DNA from: Coix lacryma-jobi var. lacryma-jobi
Lineage: Eukaryota; Streptophyta; Magnoliopsida; Poales; Poaceae
DNA: 64,000 nt
Assembly: GCA_009763385.1 (NCBI GenBank)
Contig: CM019823.1
Span: forward strand, 174,188,574 to 174,252,573
Direction of reading: 5' to 3'
Part shown: positions 59,438 through 64,000 of the stretch, in pieces
Numbering within the stretch: the first letter of the stretch is position 1
Layout: the number at the start of each line of letters is the position of its first letter
Position numbers and translations under genes: made by a program
Notes under the pieces: model-generated
Told to the model about the DNA's origin: nothing
The model's input: only the letters and a program-made list of their open reading frames with translations
The model's database searches: none

Positions 59438-59878
59438 GTGCTCGATTCCACCGTCATGGATCGAAGCTTGGTGGTCGTGGTGCTCGCAGTTGTGCTCTGC
59501 TGCGGCGGCCTCTCGGTGTCGAGTTCCTCCGCAAGTGATGGCTCAACGCTAGGACTTCCTGATGTTGGCTCCCTGCGGTCACCTTGCTGCGGTGGCCGGC
59601 TGGACCTGGTTACGGCGGCTGCGAGGAGACTGTGGCGGCGGACCTGGCTGTGGCGGAGGCGGACGGACCTGCTGGGCGGCGTGGTGCGGCCCGAGCGCGG
59701 CGCGGCGGCCGGGGCGGCGCGGCCCGAGCACGGCGCGGTGGCCGGGCGAGGGCGGCGCGGCCCGAGCGCGGTGCGACGGCCGGGCGAGGGCGGGTGGTTC
59801 GCTGCCTCCCTGCTAGGGGCGATGCGGAGCGCGGGGCGGCGGCACGGGAGGGACGGGGACGGGAGAGGGAACCGCTAA
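59438..59878 (+). other. Open frame of doubtful coding value, GC-rich tandem repeats
   Basis: A 146-residue frame opens with a short hydrophobic stretch (SLVVVVLAVVLCCGGLSV) that could pass for a signal peptide. From 59686 the sequence is a degenerate tandem repeat of GCGGCCCGAGCRCGG units (starts 59686, 59719, 59757) that keeps all frames open. No domain, intron or promoter evidence. I regard it as probably non-coding transposon-derived DNA. Confidence 0.3.
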
Positions 59879-59926
59879 TTTAGTTAGAGCGTCGTATTAC
59901 GACGGGGCGAAGCAACAGCGGTTATG

Positions 59927-59944
59927 AGACGATGTCATTTGACT
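59927..59944 (-). repeat. Copy of a Helitron sub-terminal motif
   Basis: AGACGATGTCATTTGACT is identical to 58892-58909, the sub-terminal part of the Helitron. It suggests a related Helitron end here, whose other end I could not find. Confidence 0.5.
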
Positions 59945-60528
59945 AAGATATAATATAAAATTTGGGGAGATTTCGTGCCGAGTTTTAATATTACCCCTTT
60001 TGCGAAGAAAAATATAGAAAAAACTTACATAAGCTTAGCTATTCTATTAACACACTTGAGAATCAGGATCAAAGTATCGAACCTAAGCATTTTATATATT
60101 CTTTTGCCGCACCCGGTCCAAATGGTATAGTATAGCTAAAAAGTTGGTTTTTTCTTTTGTTGAACATTTACGAACTACTCAGGTGCTCTTACGCGCTGTA
60201 GACCCTGTACTTGACTGTCTCGACAGTCGACACAACTCGCGCCGCTTTGCATACGGCGAAAGTACAAGTACTCTGTACTCGTCATCGTCGCGTTCTCGCG
60301 TTCATGGACTCTTGACTCCGAGACAAAGGCCCGCCGCGGCCTCCGCGGAGTCCCTCGCAAAACCGACCGAGTCCAATGGAGAATCCTGAACGTTAGCGCG
60401 TCTAATGTACGCTGGCCCAGGAAGCAGAGAGTCCGGCCCAAAACGGTCCAACCCTAGGGGAAATCGTTTCAGTTTCAGTTTCAGTTCTCCGAGTCTTCCG
60501 CCCACGCGCGCCGCTGTTTCCGAACTGA
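59945..60528. other. Intergenic DNA before the RRM pseudogene
   Basis: AT-rich to about 60170, then increasingly GC-rich as expected of a grass promoter and 5' leader. No clear TATA box tied to the pseudogene. Confidence 0.45.
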
Positions 60529-60871
60529 ACCCCGCGCTCCCCTCGCTCCCCACTAACCGCCCCCGCACTTCTCCTCGCCTCGCCGTCTCGTGCCCCGCCG
60601 GCAGCGACACAAGCGCAAGCGCTCCCTCCCCCGCTGCCCGCGAAGGAGACAAAAGAGCACGAGCCGCGGAAGCTCTTCATCGGCGGGATGCCGCGCTGGG
60701 GGTTCACTGCGGACATGGTCAGGGGCCACTTCGCCCGCTACGGGCACGTGGTGGAAGCGCTGCTGATTGCGTATCCAGACGGCCTGGGCCGCGGTCGAGG
60801 ATGAAGCCGCGGTGCTCAGGGCGCTGGACTCCGAGGACAGCGACAGACACGACGCCTTTTTCGGCTGCAGG
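60529..60871 (+). pseudogene. RNA-recognition-motif (hnRNP-like) gene fragment, first exon
   Basis: One frame encodes an Ala/Pro-rich lead and then the start of an RRM: KLFIGGMPRWGFTADMVRGH and FARYGHVVEALLIAYPDGLG, with the RNP2 motif KLFIGG. It ends at TGA 60802-60804. From 60794 a second frame continues the same domain (VEDEAAVLRALD ... FFGCR), so the RNP1 octapeptide (K/R-G-F-G-F-V-x-F), which should join the halves, is deleted with a frame change. No ATG precedes the RRM in frame. A splice donor (GCAGG|GTGAGT) follows at 60872, as in the first exon of a multi-exon gene. Intact relatives bind RNA in the nucleus. I do not find the later exons before the retroelement. Confidence 0.72.
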
Positions 60872-61400
60872 GTGAGTTTTTTTTTTATCCTTGATTTATC
60901 GCCGGCGTCTAAAATTAACCGCTTTGCGGCGGCGATGACGTTTGGATGTTCTGTGTTTTTGCTCGTACTAGGAATTTGGAACTTTTACTTGTAGTTGATT
61001 GATACCGTGTTTTGTGCGCTTAGAGTTTATGGGACTAGTTGGCACTAAGGCAGTGTGGGACCAATCTAAGTCTGCTTACGGGAATTGTGGCGTGGCACTG
61101 ATCTGCCCAGCCTCCTGGATCAGATTGTTCCATTCACTTCTAATACTACTGTGACTGAAATTGTGGTCCTTAAAAAAGTAAAAAGGACGAATTGAGTTTA
61201 GCTATATGTATGTAAAATTCATGTTGAAAAATCGATGCTTTGACTACTATTGTGAAATTGAGGTGATTAAAACACACGAGTTGAGCGTTGCTATTTGCTT
61301 GTAAAATTCTTGTTGAAGAAAATTGAAGCCTGTCTAGATAATTTCGGTACACTTCAAATCCATAGCGAGCTTCGTAAGAGAAGATGCAATTTAATGAGGA
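60872..61400. other. Former intron or intergenic DNA
   Basis: AT-rich, no coding sequence. It includes two loose copies of a GTAAAATTCNTGTTGAA motif near 61212 and 61302. Confidence 0.45.
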
Positions 61401-62957
61401 TCACATCCTTCTGCTAAAGCTGCTAGCTCTTGCTTGGTTGTCCCCAATGCAAGCTGAGCAACTGTGTTTCAAATCCTGATATATGGGCACACCCTTTGTA
61501 GGATTCTTACACCTCTTCATCCAGTCCATACCCAATATCAAATCAATGCCAGCTGTCCTCAGCACAATTGGGGATACTGAGAAGTTTACCCCCCCTAGGG
61601 ACACATCTATAGGCATACACTGCAGTGTAGCTTGCAAACCTCCACCCGGTGAGGTAACCATTATGAGGGTTTTCATGAGACTAACAGGTAGGTTATGCAT
61701 TCTAACAAATGTATGTGATATGAAAGTATGTGATGCACCAGAATCGAAAAGAACTGTAGCGGGGATGGAGCTGATATTGAACGTACCAAGCATAATTTCT
61801 GGCGCCTCCTGCACGGTCTCTGCAGACACGTGGTTCACCTTGCCTGAGTTAGGTGATGGATTCGGTCGTCCCCTTTGATTGTTAGTCTGGTTCTGCGGAG
61901 TCTGCTGGTTCTGCTTCTTAGGGCAGTTGTAGGAGAGGTGACCAGCATCACCACAGACAAAACACTTGTTGGGAGTGTTAGGTGCACTATTCTTCATGGG
62001 GGTGTTGACAGGGGTTCCTTGGCGTTGAGCTTGATTGTTAGGCTGTTGTTGGGGGCGTTGATTATTACCCTGCGGCTGCTGCGGGTATGAAGGACGTTGT
62101 TGTCCCTGGTTGCGGTTCCACTGAGTAGTAGGTCCCTGGTACCTCTGCTGATTGCCTGGTGCGAAATTAGAACGAGGGCGGTTGTTACTACCAGAGGACT
62201 GACCTTGGAGCTTCCTCTTTCTAGCCTCCATTTCCTTGCGCTTGTTGTCAACCACTATAGCACGGTTGACTAGAGTCTGGTAACTGGCATACTCATTGGA
62301 CATTAGCTGCAGTGCCAGTCCGTCATTCAGACCCTTGAGAAAGCGACGCTGCTTGTCGGCATCCTGAGCAATATCAGTGGGGGCATAGCGTGACAATTGA
62401 GCAAACTTGTCACGGTACTCAGCAATGGTCATGGCTCCTTGGCGCAGAGATCTAAACTCTTCCTGCTTTAACTCAATCAGACCAGCAGGAATGTGATACG
62501 CTTTGAAGTTGGTCTTGAATTCCTCGAAGGTGACACGTGGGGCATTGTTGGCTTGACCGAACTGAAACGATTCCCACCAATCCAGAGCAGCTCCTTGCAA
62601 CTGACCAGAAGCATAGAGCACCTTCTCCTGGTCATTGCATTGCGCGATGGTAAGCTGGCGTTCAACAGCACGAAGCCAGTCATCAGCCTCCAGGGGATCA
62701 GCGGCATGAGAGAACACTGGCGGGTGACCCTTCAAAAACTCACCCCTCTTGTCCCTCACTTGCATCGGTGGTGCTCCTCCAACTGGCTGATGCTGCATAT
62801 GTTGCATCATAGTTTGCATAAATTGGGCTTGGATGCCCATCAACTGCTGAATGTCAACTGGGGGTGGTGGTGGCGGGTTAACAGGTGCTCCACGACCACG
62901 GCCACGTCCACGTCCACCTCCAACTCCACCTCCTCTGGCGGCCATCTGTGTTTCCAA
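61401..62957 (-). pseudogene. Gag-protease frame of a truncated Ty3/gypsy element
   Basis: A clean 518-residue frame. N-terminal Gly/Arg-rich and Pro-rich segments come first. Gag capsid follows with PPVFSHAADPLEADDWLRAV, LDWWESFQFGQ and IPAGLIELKQEEFRSLRQGA. A Gln/Asn-rich linker leads to zinc knuckle CFVCGDAGHLSYNC, then protease with [16 protein letters not shown] and GIDLILGMDWMK. After GMDWMKR the expected linker to RT is absent. The frame runs 33 residues through unfamiliar sequence and stops at 61401. RT, integrase and a 3' LTR are missing on this side, so the element is truncated or internally deleted. Chromovirus-like; the clade is not certain. Confidence 0.8.
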
Positions 62958-63629
62958 ACAGGGATCAAGGTTAGTGAACTTTTTAAGAAAAGATCACTTA
63001 TATGAGAGGAAACAGGAGATCTGAAAATTTCTGGGCGAGATCCAGTAACAGCAGTACAGAAAAACAGTCATATTCGGAGTTCCAGAAATCCAAACAGGGC
63101 GTGTGATACACGGTTGGAAAGATAACGAAATTATCTACAACTTTTATTTAAGTGACTTTCCCAGATTCTGTCGTTAAGTTAATCAAAAACAGAGAACAAA
63201 CAGATCTGTCCAGAGCTCAAAACTGCGCAGAAACTCTAACTTGAAACAGCCATATCTCACAAACCATAACAGCTATTGAAGTGATTCTAGAGGCATTGGT
63301 TAGATATAGGAGCCTATTTTCCATCATAAAATTTTCAGCCATGTTGCACGATCAGAACTTGAGATATAACCAAAAGATCACAGGTTGCTCCAGAAAACAG
63401 CATAGGACAAGATGTAACTAACCCTCTTATTATTCATAAACGTTATGTCTAACTATGAGATTTGTAGACAAGCCCACAATATCTCAACACTCATTACAAA
63501 GATTCAAAACACACATAAGCATAATGATAAACCAACTCACACATAAAGAAGCACACTAGCACAAAGTTTAACTAGACTCGACAAAACGCTTACTAAAATC
63601 GTCTTATTACATAGAAGGGTGACCTATGC
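62958..63629 (-). other. Spacer between upstream frame and gag of the truncated element
   Basis: About 670 bp, AT-rich, no coding frame. I find no initiator-Met primer site or LTR end in it. Confidence 0.55.
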
Positions 63630-64000
63630 CTATTTGTAGAGCGGTTCGCGGAGCCTCTTGTACATAGGGGGTTGATTGAGAAGTTCCAAGAGCCCATCAA
63701 TAGTGCTATAGCATCTTTTGAGATCCTTTCCCAGGGATATCACTTCCTTTTCCAAGTCCGCGTTAGACCTTTCCCTATCAAGGAGAAAATCTCGTGTGGC
63801 CTTCTCGGTTGGTGTTGCATTGGGGTCTTCTACCATAGCCTCCTTATTCTCACTGTTCCAATAGGGCAGATAGCGGTATGCATCATCCCTCATGTCTTCA
63901 ATGCGACGACCCCGGAACGCTTTGTAGGCTTCAACTGCCACGGCTTCCAAGGCTGACGCTAGAGTGGACCGACGAGCCCTGTGGCCAATCACCATCTCAT
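63630..64000 (-). CDS. Extra reading frame upstream of gag, partial at window edge
   Basis: An open frame from 63630 (stop) towards the window edge, with an internal ATG at 63993-63995 and no stop before 64000, so the true start may lie outside. The visible 121 residues are charged and helix-rich (LDRERSNADLEKEVISLGKD, LKRCYSTIDGLLELLNQ), suggesting a coiled coil. I recognise no domain. It lies on the gag strand about 670 bp upstream of gag, so it may be an additional gene of the same element or belong to another element. Confidence 0.5.
   Translation of the reverse strand, partial: EMVIGHRARRSTLASALEAVAVEAYKAFRGRRIEDMRDDAYRYLPYWNSENKEAMVEDPNATPTEKATRDFLLDRERSNADLEKEVISLGKDLKRCYSTIDGLLELLNQPPMYKRLREPLYK

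Noticed and set aside
1..64000. CRISPR arrays, bacterial operons, phage genes or tRNA genes
   Set aside because: None seen. Tandem repeats here are retrotransposon LTR modules or GC-rich satellites without spacers.

Overview
This is plant nuclear DNA from a grass, most likely panicoid. The reasons are the dense nests of long-LTR Ty3/gypsy and Copia retrotransposons of grass type, Tourist-like MITEs, a Helitron of the grass CTAG-ended kind, and GC-rich intronless coding sequence. I see no bacterial operon, phage, CRISPR array or tRNA gene. The only host gene that looks complete is a bZIP transcription factor at 30722-31312.

Left block (about 450-28536) is a three-level nest. A small Tourist-like MITE is split after its third base by a large Ty3/gypsy element of the Tat lineage (456-28363, gag-pol on minus, target duplication AAGGG). 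That element carries, on the opposite strand, a multi-exon gene with its own TATA box (2706-2713). This antisense gene is in turn split by a Tekay-type chromovirus (3676-16404, minus strand, target duplication CGAGG). Both retroelements are decayed by frameshifts.

Middle block (28537-34438) is the gene island: the bZIP gene with its TATA box, flanked by four more MITE or fold-back elements (29265-29557, 32269-32429, 32842-33100, 33965-34229).

Right block (34439-57058) is a second nest. A Copia element on minus (target duplication GGACG) has been hit twice. One hit is a solo LTR of a Tekay-like element inside its integrase (49205-53082, duplication AATGG). The other is a Tekay chromovirus on plus inside its left LTR (34803-46841, duplication GCGGC). 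The second insertion is the youngest thing in the window: its two 3.5-kb LTRs are almost identical, and its gag-pol reads through as one frame if a 100-bp GC-AG intron in gag is removed.

Right edge (57064-64000): a short non-autonomous Helitron (57483-58925), GC-rich tandem-repeat DNA, a broken RNA-recognition-motif gene fragment (60529-60871), and the 5' part of another Ty3/gypsy element on minus. That element has a gag-protease reading frame cut off after the protease and an extra upstream reading frame that runs off the window.

All calls come from reading sequence and translations by eye. Lineage names rest on motif recognition, not on searches.
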